A stretch of 64,000 nt of DNA. It comes from Oscillospiraceae bacterium. GTDB lineage: Bacteria; Bacillota; Clostridia; Saccharofermentanales; Saccharofermentanaceae. Numbering within the stretch: the stretch's first letter is position 1; each line of letters starts with the position of its first letter. The notes under the pieces are model-generated. The model saw nothing but the letters and a program-made list of their open reading frames with translations, searched no databases and was not told the DNA's origin. The position numbers were made by a program, and so were the translations under genes. The stretch lies in contig CADAIP010000007.1 of assembly GCA_902787975.1 (NCBI GenBank), positions 34,556 to 98,555 on the forward strand. Reading direction: 5' to 3'. Positions 35,713 to 44,346 of this stretch are shown one piece after another.

Positions 35713-36150
35713 ATGAGAATAACCGAAATAGATCTTCAGTGTGATGACATCATGTGGTTCGCCATTGATAATAATGGCTATATTATTTCCTTTACATCCG
35801 GTGGTGAAGGAAATGTTCCTGAATTTGTTTGTCGCAGCAAAGAGGAAACAGTAACACTTGAATCATTTTTCATGGGCCTCCCTACAGGGTTTTCGAATGC
35901 AGTGTTGCTTATAGATAGAGATGGAAGCGCACTTTCAACAGATGCTGAAGCTTTATCGCAGAAAGGAATCTTTTGCTTTGATGTCTGTTCAGATCCTGAT
36001 TTTGAATACGGCTACTATAAGATTTCTTATCCTGAAAAAAGATTGCAACTCTCTGATCTGCCGGCAGATATTCAAAGCATAATATCCGATCATATTATTG
36101 ATATAGATGTTTCTGCAGCTGATCGAATAATGGTTGAAAACGCATATTAA
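35713..36150 (+). CDS. Orphan soluble protein, AT-rich gene
   Basis: 145 residues, acidic, with no signal peptide or membrane span. It starts RITEIDLQCDDIMWFAID and has no motif I recognise. AAGGAGG nine bases before the ATG is an excellent ribosome site. The gene is richer in A+T than its neighbours, stands alone between opposite-strand genes and has its own terminator, so it may be a recent arrival. Small acidic proteins of this kind are sometimes immunity proteins, but there is no toxin gene nearby to support that. Confidence 0.65.
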   Translation: MRITEIDLQCDDIMWFAIDNNGYIISFTSGGEGNVPEFVCRSKEETVTLESFFMGLPTGFSNAVLLIDRDGSALSTDAEALSQKGIFCFDVCSDPDFEYGYYKISYPEKRLQLSDLPADIQSIISDHIIDIDVSAADRIMVENAY

Positions 36151-36176
36151 AAGAGGATGCAAAAGCATCCTCTTTA
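36151..36176 (+). terminator. Rho-independent terminator
   Basis: AAGAGGATGC and GCATCCTCTT form a perfect stem with an AAAA loop right after the stop of the orphan gene at 35713. The A and T runs on the two sides let it work in both directions. Confidence 0.85.
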
Positions 36177-36213
36177 TATAAACCTGTTTTCTGTTTTGAA
36201 ACCAACCTGAACT

Positions 36214-36894
36214 TTACACCAATGATGCTCTGCGGTAATCCGTAAGATCGGAACCGAGTTTGCTGTAGATATCCATTACGGATGCTTTGTTGGAAAGCGT
36301 CTTCAGCTCCGCGTCGGTCATGCCAATGAGCTCAAGGAATTCGACTCTGCCGTTGGGCGTGTCGATAGTGTTGACGGATGTGTCAGAGATAGTGATAAAG
36401 CCGGTAATGTTCGACTTCTGCTTGGCGTCCATGCCGACCTGCTGGCCCGTGTAGATGAATTCATCGGGCAGGAAGATCTCGCCTTTGTTGAACGTGATCC
36501 TTGCGATCGACTGAAGGATGCCGCAGATGTTCTTTATCTCGGCTTCTTCGTCTTCAAACTTGTATTTCTTGAGCTTGAGAGTCATCTCGTAACCGTAGCC
36601 GCTGAGCTCTTTGTTTTCGCTCTCTTTCTCGTAGAGTTCGGACAAACCGAAGGTGACGAAGTGCCAGTAGTCGCCGCCGTCGTAGATGCTGATGCCGTCA
36701 AGAGGATCGTTGCCGCCGAGTCTCCATTTGATCAGTGTGCCGTAATGCTTCGGCTTGGTCTGACCGGGATAGACTCTTAAGAATTCCTTCTCGATGTTAA
36801 GCCAGCCGTCTGCGCCTATTTCTTCGGCAGGCTCTTTGACTTCCGGCTTCTCCGGTTCCTTGTTTTTCTTTTTGAACAGATCTGATAATCCCAT
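36214..36894 (-). CDS. Suppressor-of-fused (SUFU) domain protein
   Basis: 226 residues. After a charged KKKNKEPEKPEVKEPAEE-type linker, residues ~45-200 fit the SUFU family: HYGTLIKWRLGGNDPLDGIS, then YWHFVTFGLSELYEK and GYEMTLKLKK. In bacteria SUFU proteins are cytosolic and some are linked to toxin immunity or polymorphic systems; here it follows a GH31 enzyme by 22 bases, in the same direction, so it looks like the last gene of that operon. AAGGGGG lies 11 bases before the ATG. Confidence 0.85.
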   Translation of the reverse strand: MGLSDLFKKKNKEPEKPEVKEPAEEIGADGWLNIEKEFLRVYPGQTKPKHYGTLIKWRLGGNDPLDGISIYDGGDYWHFVTFGLSELYEKESENKELSGYGYEMTLKLKKYKFEDEEAEIKNICGILQSIARITFNKGEIFLPDEFIYTGQQVGMDAKQKSNITGFITISDTSVNTIDTPNGRVEFLELIGMTDAELKTLSNKASVMDIYSKLGSDLTDYRRASLV

Positions 36895-36915
36895 TTTCCT
36901 GATCCCCCTTAAATT

Positions 36916-38913
36916 TTATTCTTTTATAAACACCGGCATCTCAAGATAGCCGCGTTTTTCCTTGAAAAATCTGCCTGTCGTGACGACGCGCCTGTCGCTG
37001 CCGTCAACAGAAACCCATGTGCCTTCAGGCAGATAGAATTGGGCTTCTCCGTCAGGATCGAAAACAGGTGCCACAAGTATCTTGCCGCCAAGCATGTACT
37101 GCCTGTCGAGGAATGCGCATACAGGGTCGTCCTGGAATTCGAGCACCATCGGGCGCATGACGGGAAGGCCTGATTCTTCGGCCTCCGAACGCGCTTCATT
37201 GATGTACGGCATGAGTGATTTTTTGAGTTCGACATAGTGTCTTAAAACATCTGTTGCTTCATCGTCGTAGTTCCACGGCACGCGGTATGAACTGCTTCCG
37301 TGGAGTCTGCTGTGCGAGCTCAGAAGGCCGAATGCAGACCAGCGCTTGTAGACGTCGGCCGTTGATTTGTCTTCGAATCCGCCGATGTCGTGGCTCCAGT
37401 AAGAGAAGCCTGACAGCATGAGCGAGAGACCGCCTCTTATCGTCTGCTCCATCGAAGGATAGTCGGAGTGGCAGTCGCCGCCCCAGTGCAGCGGGAATTT
37501 CTGGCAGCCTGCCGTGGCGCTTCTTGCGAAGAGTACGGCTTCACCTTTGCCCTTCTCTTTTTCGAGCAGCTCGAAAACAGCCTCGTTATAAAGATACGTG
37601 TAGAAGTTATGCATTCTCAAAGGATCTGAACCGTCTGCGAAAACGACGTCTTCGGTCGGGATTCGCTCGCCGAAGTCTGTCTTGAAGCAGTCGACGCCCA
37701 TGTCGAGAAGAACTTTGAGCTTATCCTGATACCATTTTCGCGCATCCGGATTAGTGAAATCCACGATGCCCATTCCTGCCTGCCAGAGATCTGTCTGCCA
37801 GACGCTGCCGTCGGTCTTCTTGATGAGATAGCCGTTTGTTGCCGCCTCATCGAAGATTTCAGACTGCTGCGCGATATAAGGATTTATCCAGACGCAGACG
37901 TGAACGCCTCTTGAGTGAAGCTTTGCGATGAGACCTGCAGGATCAGGGAACATGTCGCTGTCCCAGAGGAAGTTGCACCAGTGCGAATCCTTCATCCAGA
38001 AACAGTCGAAATGGAACACGGATAGGTCGATGCCCCGGTCACGCATTCCGTCGACGAATGAGAGCACAGTCTGCTCGTCGTAATCGGTCGAAAATGATGT
38101 TGAAAGCCACAGACCGAACGACCAGTCAGGCAGCTTCGGAACGCGTCCCGTAAGACCCGTGTAAAGCGTGATGACATCCTTCATGGAAGTGCCTGCGAAG
38201 ACATAGTAATCGAGGCACTCGCCGCGCACGGAGAACTGGACTTTGGATACGTTCTCGGAAGCTACTTCGAAATTGACTTCTTCTGTGTGATTTACAAACA
38301 CACCGAGATTGTTGTCGGTAATGTAGAACGGAATGTTCTTGTAAGACTGCTCGGAAAATGTGCCGCCGTCTTTGTTTATGATGTCGATGCTCTGGCCGTT
38401 TCTTATGAAGCTGCCGAAGCGCTCGCCAAGACCATAAACGTGCTCGCCTACGCCAAGGCTCAGCTGCTCTCTCATGAAGTGCCCGTTATCGCCGTCAATA
38501 AATGCAAGCGCGCCTTCTGATGAAGATGTTACCAATCGGCCTTCACGCATAAGCTTGTAACCGTAATTTGCCTTATCGATAACGAGGCAGCTGGCGCCGC
38601 TCGTTATGGTGATAGTCTTCTCATCTTCCTGGGTACCAATTTCAATACTTGTGCCGGCAAGTCTGAAGTAGGAAGGCGCGAGCGACTTATCGCCCTTGAA
38701 GTGATATGCCCTGATGTGGAAAACGTTTTCGCAAGGAGACGAGATCTCCATCGTAATGTAAGGGCCGCTCAAGGTCATGCCTCTGTTGTAGATATGAAAA
38801 GACGGCAATGTAAGCGTTATCTTATCGCTGTCCTTTTTTACAAATCTGACTTCTTTGGCCTGATGTATGTCAAAACCTTCTGCCGTCCTCCATGCGCCGT
38901 CAGTAAACTTCAT
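36916..38913 (-). CDS. yicI: Alpha-xylosidase, glycoside hydrolase family 31
   Basis: 665 residues, slightly shorter than typical YicI (~770). It releases alpha-linked xylose from isoprimeverose and xyloglucan oligosaccharides. The N-terminal beta-sandwich carries EHVYGLGERFGSF; the (beta/alpha)8 barrel starts near 255. The nucleophile is Asp413 in CFKTDFGERIPT, and the acid/base is Asp480 in HWGGDCHSDYPS. KTDFGERIP is the form specific to alpha-xylosidases rather than alpha-glucosidases. There is no signal peptide, so it acts in the cytosol on imported oligosaccharides. GGAGG precedes the ATG. It sits 52 bases behind the LacI-GGDEF gene and 21 before the SUFU gene. Confidence 0.92.
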   Translation of the reverse strand: MKFTDGAWRTAEGFDIHQAKEVRFVKKDSDKITLTLPSFHIYNRGMTLSGPYITMEISSPCENVFHIRAYHFKGDKSLAPSYFRLAGTSIEIGTQEDEKTITITSGASCLVIDKANYGYKLMREGRLVTSSSEGALAFIDGDNGHFMREQLSLGVGEHVYGLGERFGSFIRNGQSIDIINKDGGTFSEQSYKNIPFYITDNNLGVFVNHTEEVNFEVASENVSKVQFSVRGECLDYYVFAGTSMKDVITLYTGLTGRVPKLPDWSFGLWLSTSFSTDYDEQTVLSFVDGMRDRGIDLSVFHFDCFWMKDSHWCNFLWDSDMFPDPAGLIAKLHSRGVHVCVWINPYIAQQSEIFDEAATNGYLIKKTDGSVWQTDLWQAGMGIVDFTNPDARKWYQDKLKVLLDMGVDCFKTDFGERIPTEDVVFADGSDPLRMHNFYTYLYNEAVFELLEKEKGKGEAVLFARSATAGCQKFPLHWGGDCHSDYPSMEQTIRGGLSLMLSGFSYWSHDIGGFEDKSTADVYKRWSAFGLLSSHSRLHGSSSYRVPWNYDDEATDVLRHYVELKKSLMPYINEARSEAEESGLPVMRPMVLEFQDDPVCAFLDRQYMLGGKILVAPVFDPDGEAQFYLPEGTWVSVDGSDRRVVTTGRFFKEKRGYLEMPVFIKE

Positions 38914-38965
38914 TTATAGATCCTCCGGATGTGACTGAATTTGATGCGCCGTGCGCGTTGGAAAA

Positions 38966-40873
38966 TTACTCTTCCGGCTTTGTTTTCTTGGCAGCCTTGT
39001 CCTTGTACATTTCTTCATCTGCGCGCTTGATGACATCGGCAACAGACACATCGTTCTCAGCATCAAAGACGGCTACGCCGCACGCGATCGAGACATAATC
39101 TTCAGGCAAAGGCAGCGTGTCTGAATATTTACTCATCTTCTTGTTCAATGACTTAACGTTCTTATCGCGCTTTTTGTAGTCTTCACCAGTCATAACCGCA
39201 ACGAACTCGTCACCGCCGATCCTGTAAACAGGACTGTGCTTGAAGACATCGCAGATGAGGCGGCAGGCTCTTATCAGATAAGCGTCGCCTGCTTCGTGGC
39301 CCTGGGAGTCGTTGATCATCTTGAGATTATTGACGTCAAACATCGCGATCGCAAATTCGAGATTGGGTTCTGTATTGATCTGCGACTGCAGGAGGTTCTC
39401 CTTGTCCTCATATGCCATGCGGTTATTGACGTTGGTCAGAGGGTCTCTTCCCATCAGGTCAACAAGTCTCTTGTTGATGTGGTCGAGAGTAAGTGCATGA
39501 CGGAACTTCTCGAACGCGAGGCCCATGCGGTTTGCATATGTAAGCAGGAAGTGGTTTTCGACCTTGTCGATGCAGTCCCTGAAAATGATGTAACCATATG
39601 CGAGATCTGCCTCGTGAAGCGGCAGGAAAACATAAAGATGGTTGGGGCCTTCAGGATCGTATCCGGGGATGAGATCTCTGGACTTGAACAGCTCTTCCCT
39701 GAACGGAACGCCGTCTTCAGTCGAATAGATAACTTCCATATTCTTGCTGTATCTGTCGGTGTTGAGCTTGACGTCGGCATCGTAGATCGACAGGCCGAAG
39801 TTGGGCTCCAAGAGAACGTGGAACGAATCGCCTTCGTAGTCGTGGTTCTCGACCAGGAGACTATATAGATTTTCCTTGAACTCAAGATGTGTGAGACAAG
39901 GCAGTATGGTCGAGTCGATGATGTTGAGTTTGCGCTCGAAGTAAGTGGTCATGGCGCGCTTCGAAAAAGCTTCGCGGCCCATGCGTCTTCTGAGCTGGTC
40001 GCTGTTCCTGTATTCATAGCAATTGCAGCTCTCACCCGGAATGAACTTACACTGGATTATCTCGTTCTTGCCGCACTCACCGCCGTTGATCATATCTCTC
40101 CAGAGCCTTACGGCTGCAGCGCCCATCTCATCGAAGCACTGGTCAACCGATGCGATCGAAGGGTCGAAAATCTTACTGTTGTCGATATAATCGAAGCCTG
40201 TAACCAGGACATCCTTCGGCACTTCGAATCCGTTGTTGCTCAAAGAGATGCATGTCTCCATCGCAAGTCCGTCGTTTGCGCAGATAAAGACATCAGGGAG
40301 CTTGTCACCTGATTTGCAAAGTTCATTAATGTGCCTTGTGACAGCGGCGTTCTCCCAGTCTGTGTAGAATACTTCAACAAGGTCGTCTTCACAGTTGTTC
40401 TCTTTGAGATAATTGCGTACTGCTTCGACTCTCAATTCCGAATCGTGCGAATCCTTTGTGCCGGCGATGAATGATATTGTCTTCGCGCCGTGCTCGTCTC
40501 TTACGTGCGCACAGAGATCCCTGATCGCCTGGTTGTTGTCGGAGCCGACGTAGCTTATGCCTTCTCTTCTGTTGCCCTGGATGATTACGGGGATCCCGGC
40601 CTCATTGCTTCTCTCGATGATGTTGTCGATCCGGTCCTGGTAATCCAGCCCGCTCGCGAAAATGACCGTACCGTCAAAGTCATGAAGATCAGGGAGATTG
40701 AAGATATTCATCTCGCCTGTTTTCTTGGCGTCGTTATCGATATATGCAGGATAGCAGAGGAACAGGAATATATCTGTCTGCTCGTTCTTGAGTTCATTTT
40801 CCATACCGGTGAGGAACTGACTTAAGATCTCAGAACCCCATCCTGTCGTAAATACTGCAATCTTTTTCTTCAT
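38966..40873 (-). CDS. LacI-type periplasmic-binding-like sensor fused to GGDEF
   Basis: 635 residues with no signal peptide or membrane span, so cytosolic. Residues 1-300 are a LacI/PBP1-type sugar-binding fold (IAVFTTGWGSEILSQFLTGM, DVFICANDGLAMETC, VLVTGFDYID) without the DNA-binding head. A middle region of ~150 residues follows, then GGDEF with RIGGDEFVAVM at 551-561 and DVNNLKMINDSQGHEAGD. No RxxD inhibitory site is present. It should produce cyclic-di-GMP in response to a cytosolic sugar. Its position before the alpha-xylosidase gene suggests the sugar is a xyloglucan product. GGAGG precedes the ATG. Confidence 0.9.
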   Translation of the reverse strand: MKKKIAVFTTGWGSEILSQFLTGMENELKNEQTDIFLFLCYPAYIDNDAKKTGEMNIFNLPDLHDFDGTVIFASGLDYQDRIDNIIERSNEAGIPVIIQGNRREGISYVGSDNNQAIRDLCAHVRDEHGAKTISFIAGTKDSHDSELRVEAVRNYLKENNCEDDLVEVFYTDWENAAVTRHINELCKSGDKLPDVFICANDGLAMETCISLSNNGFEVPKDVLVTGFDYIDNSKIFDPSIASVDQCFDEMGAAAVRLWRDMINGGECGKNEIIQCKFIPGESCNCYEYRNSDQLRRRMGREAFSKRAMTTYFERKLNIIDSTILPCLTHLEFKENLYSLLVENHDYEGDSFHVLLEPNFGLSIYDADVKLNTDRYSKNMEVIYSTEDGVPFREELFKSRDLIPGYDPEGPNHLYVFLPLHEADLAYGYIIFRDCIDKVENHFLLTYANRMGLAFEKFRHALTLDHINKRLVDLMGRDPLTNVNNRMAYEDKENLLQSQINTEPNLEFAIAMFDVNNLKMINDSQGHEAGDAYLIRACRLICDVFKHSPVYRIGGDEFVAVMTGEDYKKRDKNVKSLNKKMSKYSDTLPLPEDYVSIACGVAVFDAENDVSVADVIKRADEEMYKDKAAKKTKPEE

Positions 40874-40910
40874 GCCGGCATTCCTCCGGGAAAATTACTA
40901 AACTTCCGTA

Positions 40911-41279
40911 TCAATCGTCCTTTTTGCCGCCTTTGCGGAACGGCTTAATGGCTTCCTTAAACTCTTTGGGATTATATTCGTGCTCTTCAGCGAAAAGATA
41001 AAGCTCGCTCTTGCTTGATTCACGGAGACTGTCGAGCTCACCTTCGAAAAGCAGGTGTCTGTCGTTCTTTTCGATGCAGATGCCCGAAAACTCATAAGGC
41101 GGTTCTTCACTGCCCATCCTGGCATTCGGAACGACCGTAAGCATGTCGCCGTCGACGGACATGACTACGTAATCAACGAAAAACGTATTCTTTTTTCGGA
41201 GGTTCTTACGAAGGAGCTTGCGCATGCTGTCACCGAAATAGATAGTGACAATGTCGCCTTTTTTCACAGTTTTCGCCAT
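40911..41279 (-). CDS. Small basic protein of unknown function
   Basis: 122 residues starting AKTVKKGDIVTIYFGDSM with a small beta-rich core (YVVMSVDGDMLTVVPNARM) and a charged C-terminus (PFRKGGKKDD). The barrel-like pattern recalls PilZ- or SH3-type folds, but the RxxxR and D/NxSxxG cyclic-di-GMP motifs of PilZ are not visible. It ends 37 bases before the LacI-GGDEF gene and may be the first gene of that operon. AAGG is a weak ribosome site about 11 bases before the ATG. Confidence 0.6.
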   Translation of the reverse strand: MAKTVKKGDIVTIYFGDSMRKLLRKNLRKKNTFFVDYVVMSVDGDMLTVVPNARMGSEEPPYEFSGICIEKNDRHLLFEGELDSLRESSKSELYLFAEEHEYNPKEFKEAIKPFRKGGKKDD

Positions 41280-41398
41280 AACATCTATACCTTTATCAAT
41301 TCAGTCCAAACGTAAACGATGCTTTCCCGTGCCATATCAGGTCAGCATTTATATTATACATTTTATTTCAAAGATTATCTCTATCGTTATGACGCCGA

Positions 41399-41408
41399 TT
41401 GGTATAAT
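41399..41408 (+). promoter_or_regulatory. Extended -10 promoter element
   Basis: TTGGTATAAT fits the extended -10 form and lies about 20 bases before the start of the PatB-type gene. No good -35 is seen 17 bases upstream. Confidence 0.6.
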
Positions 41409-41429
41409 AGAGCCCGGGAGAATATGAAT

Positions 41430-42557
41430 ATGTATGATTTTGACGCTATAACTGACAGGAACACGCCTGACGATATCAAATACGGGAAGATCAACGGAAT
41501 AGATGACCTCATCCCCTTATGGGTTGCAGATATGGACTTTAAGAGTCCGCCGGAAGTCATTGACGAACTCGTGCGCGTCGCATCAAACGGGATCTACGGT
41601 TATTCGGAAGCGGACAAGTCCTACGATGACGCCGTTACAGGCTGGTTTAAGAACAGATATGACTGGGATGTTGAAGCATCGCAGATCGTCAAGCTGCCGG
41701 GTGTCGTCCTGGCTATCTCCTACGCCGTCCGCGTACTCACAAATGAGAACGATCACGTCATGATCTTTGAGCCCGTTTACGGCCCCTTCAGACGCTGTGT
41801 TGAGGGCAACGGAAGAAAACTCACGATAGAGCAGCTTAAGATCGTTAACGGTCACTTCGAAGTTGACATAGCAGAGATGGAGGAAAAGATCGCCCAAGAT
41901 GACGTCAAACTCCTCATATGGTGTTCGCCCCACAATCCCGGCGGCAGGGTCTGGACCGCAGAAGAGCTCCGTGCAGTTTCCGATATCTGCAAAAAGCACG
42001 GCGTATTCATCGTAAGCGACGAGATCCATTCAGACCTCACGCTTTATGGCAACAGACATATCCCCATGGCTAAGATCGCAGGAGACAACTGTGTCGTCCT
42101 CACCGCGCCCACCAAGACTTTCAACATCGCCGGCATCCAGGCCGCAAACATAATATCGACCAACAAGGAAGTGCTCAAAAAGATCGACCGGGAAGCCGTA
42201 ACCACAGGCGCTTTCGGCCTTAACAAGATGGGCATCGCTGCCACAAGAGCCGTTTACACATACGGCGCGCCGTGGCTTACTGAACTTCTGAAATACATCG
42301 AAGGAAATGTCGCTCTTTTGCGCGAAGAACTTAAAAATACGGACCTCGTAATGATGGAACCCGAAGGAACATATCTTGTCTGGATCGACTGTTCTTCGCA
42401 TAAGAACCTTGCGATGAAGCTCCTTAAAGATGCGCATGTAAGAGTTTCCGAAGGAAGCTTTTTCGGCGAGGGCGGAGAAAACTTCATAAGAATAAACGTC
42501 GCATGCCCGAGAAGCGTACTTAAGGAAGCGATAAAGAGAATGAAAGCTGTTTTGTGA
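41430..42557 (+). CDS. PatB/MalY-type cystathionine beta-lyase (PLP-dependent)
   Basis: 375 residues, class I/II aminotransferase fold. It cleaves the C-S bond of cystathionine or cysteine to give homocysteine or sulfide, pyruvate and ammonia. The start YDFDAITDRNTPDDIKYG and IPLWVADMDFKSP are diagnostic of this group. The PLP-binding Lys229 lies in TAPTKTFNIAGIQ, SPHNPGGR holds the substrate pocket Asn, and the end (RINVACPRSVLKEA) carries the substrate Arg. The ATG at 41430 has GGGAG nine bases upstream; an ATG two codons earlier is too close. Its stop overlaps the start region of a MATE exporter gene. Confidence 0.92.
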   Translation: MYDFDAITDRNTPDDIKYGKINGIDDLIPLWVADMDFKSPPEVIDELVRVASNGIYGYSEADKSYDDAVTGWFKNRYDWDVEASQIVKLPGVVLAISYAVRVLTNENDHVMIFEPVYGPFRRCVEGNGRKLTIEQLKIVNGHFEVDIAEMEEKIAQDDVKLLIWCSPHNPGGRVWTAEELRAVSDICKKHGVFIVSDEIHSDLTLYGNRHIPMAKIAGDNCVVLTAPTKTFNIAGIQAANIISTNKEVLKKIDREAVTTGAFGLNKMGIAATRAVYTYGAPWLTELLKYIEGNVALLREELKNTDLVMMEPEGTYLVWIDCSSHKNLAMKLLKDAHVRVSEGSFFGEGGENFIRINVACPRSVLKEAIKRMKAVL

Positions 42558-42559
42558 TA

Positions 42560-43912
42560 ATGCCGAAAAACAATTCACAATATGAGAGGATGACAAAGTG
42601 GCCGGTGCCGCTCCTTATCTTATTCCTCGGCTTTCCGACCATGGTCAGCATGTTCGTCACCACCATCTACAACATGGCCGACTCCTACTTTGTCGGAAAG
42701 ATCAACACGTCCGCAAGCGGCGCCACCAGCGTTGTAATGGGCCTCATGGCAATACTTCAGGCAATTGGATTCATGTTCGGTCACGGAAGCGGAAGCATCA
42801 TAAGCAGAAAGCTCGGCGAGAAGGATATCGACAGCGCGAAAAATTACTCGGCAACGGGTTTTTATCTTGCGCTGTTCTCAGGAATCGGCATGATGGTCTT
42901 AGGCAGCATCTTTCTCACGCCTCTCATGCGTCTTCTGGGCAGTACCGACACCATTCTCCCTTATGCGAAAACATATGCGATATGCATTCTCTGCGCCGCT
43001 CCCGCGCTGGTATCGAGCTGCGTAATGAATAACATCTTAAGATACGAAGGACGCGCGTTCTTTGCCATGATCGGCCTTACTTCGGGCGGCATCCTTAACA
43101 TCTTTTTAGACGTTCTCTTCATGAAGAAGATGAATATGGGAATCTTAGGTGCCGGCCTTGCAACCGCAATATCCCAGTACGTTTCATGGTTTCTGCTCCT
43201 TACGATGTTCATTAGAAAAAAGACGCAGACATCGCTTAAATTCAAATATACGACGTTCAACAAAGCAACGATCTGGAACATAATAACCACGGGCCTGCCG
43301 AGCCTTGCAAGACAGGGACTTGCGAGCATATCCACGATGGTCCTCAACAACGCCGCCGGTGTGTATGGTGACGCTGCCATCGCCGCAATGGGAATCGCAA
43401 ATAAAGTCAGCATGTTCATCTTCAGCGCTGCGCTCGGAATCGGCCAGGGTTTTCAGCCTGTCGCAGGATTCAACTTCGGCGCTAAGAAATATAAGCGCGT
43501 GCGTCAGGGATTCTTTTTCACGCTGGCCTTCGGATCGTTACTGCTCGGCATCGCATCTGTTTTTGTTTATTACAATGCCGGCTTCTTCATTCAGAGCTTC
43601 AGGGATGACCCTAACGTAATCACGATCGGAATCCCCACTCTTCACGCGCAGTGTATCGGATTGTTTTTCGTGCCTTTCCAGGTATGCAGCAACATGATGT
43701 TCCAGAGCATCGGTTATAAATTCAATGCGACTTTCCTGTCGTCATTACGAAACGGACTTTGCTTTATTCCCGTGCTGCTTCTGGCAAGTATTTTTTTCGG
43801 GCTGCCCGGAATCCAGGTTTCCCAGGCTGTCGCAGATGTCCTGACATGCTTAGCTTGCATACCTTTCACTGTCAGCTTCTTCAGAAAGATCTCCCGTAAC
43901 GCAGTCGAATAA
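42560..43912 (+). CDS. MATE family multidrug/metabolite exporter
   Basis: 450 residues with 12 membrane spans, the family's usual length. The N-half has FPTMVSMFVTTIYNMADSYF and AILQAIGFMFGHGSGSIISR; the C-half repeats the plan with LPSLARQGLASISTM and FQPVAGFNFGAKK. MATE proteins expel cationic drugs or metabolites using Na+ or H+. It begins two bases after the stop of the PatB-type gene, and an overlapping GTG at 42554 is an alternative start, so the two genes are translationally coupled. A role in exporting a sulfur-containing product is possible. Confidence 0.9.
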   Translation: MPKNNSQYERMTKWPVPLLILFLGFPTMVSMFVTTIYNMADSYFVGKINTSASGATSVVMGLMAILQAIGFMFGHGSGSIISRKLGEKDIDSAKNYSATGFYLALFSGIGMMVLGSIFLTPLMRLLGSTDTILPYAKTYAICILCAAPALVSSCVMNNILRYEGRAFFAMIGLTSGGILNIFLDVLFMKKMNMGILGAGLATAISQYVSWFLLLTMFIRKKTQTSLKFKYTTFNKATIWNIITTGLPSLARQGLASISTMVLNNAAGVYGDAAIAAMGIANKVSMFIFSAALGIGQGFQPVAGFNFGAKKYKRVRQGFFFTLAFGSLLLGIASVFVYYNAGFFIQSFRDDPNVITIGIPTLHAQCIGLFFVPFQVCSNMMFQSIGYKFNATFLSSLRNGLCFIPVLLLASIFFGLPGIQVSQAVADVLTCLACIPFTVSFFRKISRNAVE

Positions 43913-44026
43913 TGCCGGCTGCGGTGCGAACTGCTGCATGTCTGTCTCCATGAGAAGTCCTAAACAAAAGAATTCAGGAATCTTCTCGATCAGTGTGGTT
44001 TTCATGTTTTTCTCAGACTTTTTCAT
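43850..44026 (-). CDS. Possible small ORF, 58 residues
   Basis: Minus-strand frame MKKSEKNMKTTLIEKIPEFF... to ERYAS, ending TAA at 43850-43852. AGGA lies 11 bases before the ATG, a weak site. It follows the 32-residue frame at 44046 by 19 bases and overlaps the 3' end of the MATE gene antisense by 63 bases. Its composition is protein-like (amphipathic N-terminus, two Cys), but the overlap and weak site leave its reality open. Confidence 0.3.
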   Translation of the reverse strand: MKKSEKNMKTTLIEKIPEFFCLGLLMETDMQQFAPQPALFDCVTGDLSEEADSERYAS

Positions 44027-44045
44027 TTTCCCATTATCCTTTCAT

Positions 44046-44144
44046 TTATTCATATGACCATTCTCTCGACGTAAGGGGGCACGAACAATTGATATCAAAA
44101 CAACTGTTGGTGTTGATCTGATCTTCGTATGTCTCGTCACACAT
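44046..44144 (-). CDS. Cys-rich 32-residue microprotein with strong ribosome site
   Basis: The frame starts MCDETYEDQINTNSCFDINC and ends SCPLTSREWSYE, with four Cys, three of them within eight residues, and many acidic residues. AAAGGAGG sits eight bases before the ATG, one of the best ribosome sites in the window. A promoter-like TTGAGA/TATACA pair is directly upstream. It could be a metal-binding peptide, a peptide precursor or a regulatory leader. It lies between a MATE exporter and an RNA methyltransferase gene. No homologue is known to me. Confidence 0.5.
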   Translation of the reverse strand: MCDETYEDQINTNSCFDINCSCPLTSREWSYE

Positions 44145-44164
44145 AGTTCCAACCTCCTTTGCTG

Positions 44165-44192
44165 TGTATAGGTTAGAACCCCGTAATCTCAA
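44165..44192 (-). promoter_or_regulatory. Candidate promoter of the Cys-rich microprotein
   Basis: On the minus strand TTGAGA (44187-44192) and TATACA (44165-44170) are 16 bp apart. The predicted start of RNA would fall at the ribosome site, giving a leader of about 14 bases. Confidence 0.45.
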
Positions 44193-44250
44193 ATCAACTT
44201 CATAACGGCATCAAAACGACAACAATTTCTAGGGAAAACGACGGCTTGGA

Positions 44251-44346
44251 GAGCTTCATCTTATTGCAAAAACGGCCGCTGATTATTTCATCTTATTTCG
44301 AAAACGGCCGCCGGTTATTTCTTCTTATTTCGAAAACGGCCGCCGG
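44251..44346 (-). repeat. 32-bp tandem repeat overlapping copies of the TrmH-family gene's 3' end
   Basis: In the gene's orientation, CTGATGAAGTGACCGGCGGC CGTTTTCG is followed by two copies of AAATAAGATGAAATAA CCGGCGGCCGTTTTCG with small changes, then a more decayed fourth (AATAAGATGAAGC). Stop codons recur exactly every 32 bases (44347, 44315, 44283). Each unit has the gene's ATGAAR-stop end plus a GGCCG-rich stem and TTTTCG. Confidence 0.85.

Noticed and set aside
39236..39868. 210-residue plus-strand frame
   Set aside because: Antisense to the LacI-GGDEF gene, with no recognisable motif or ribosome site.
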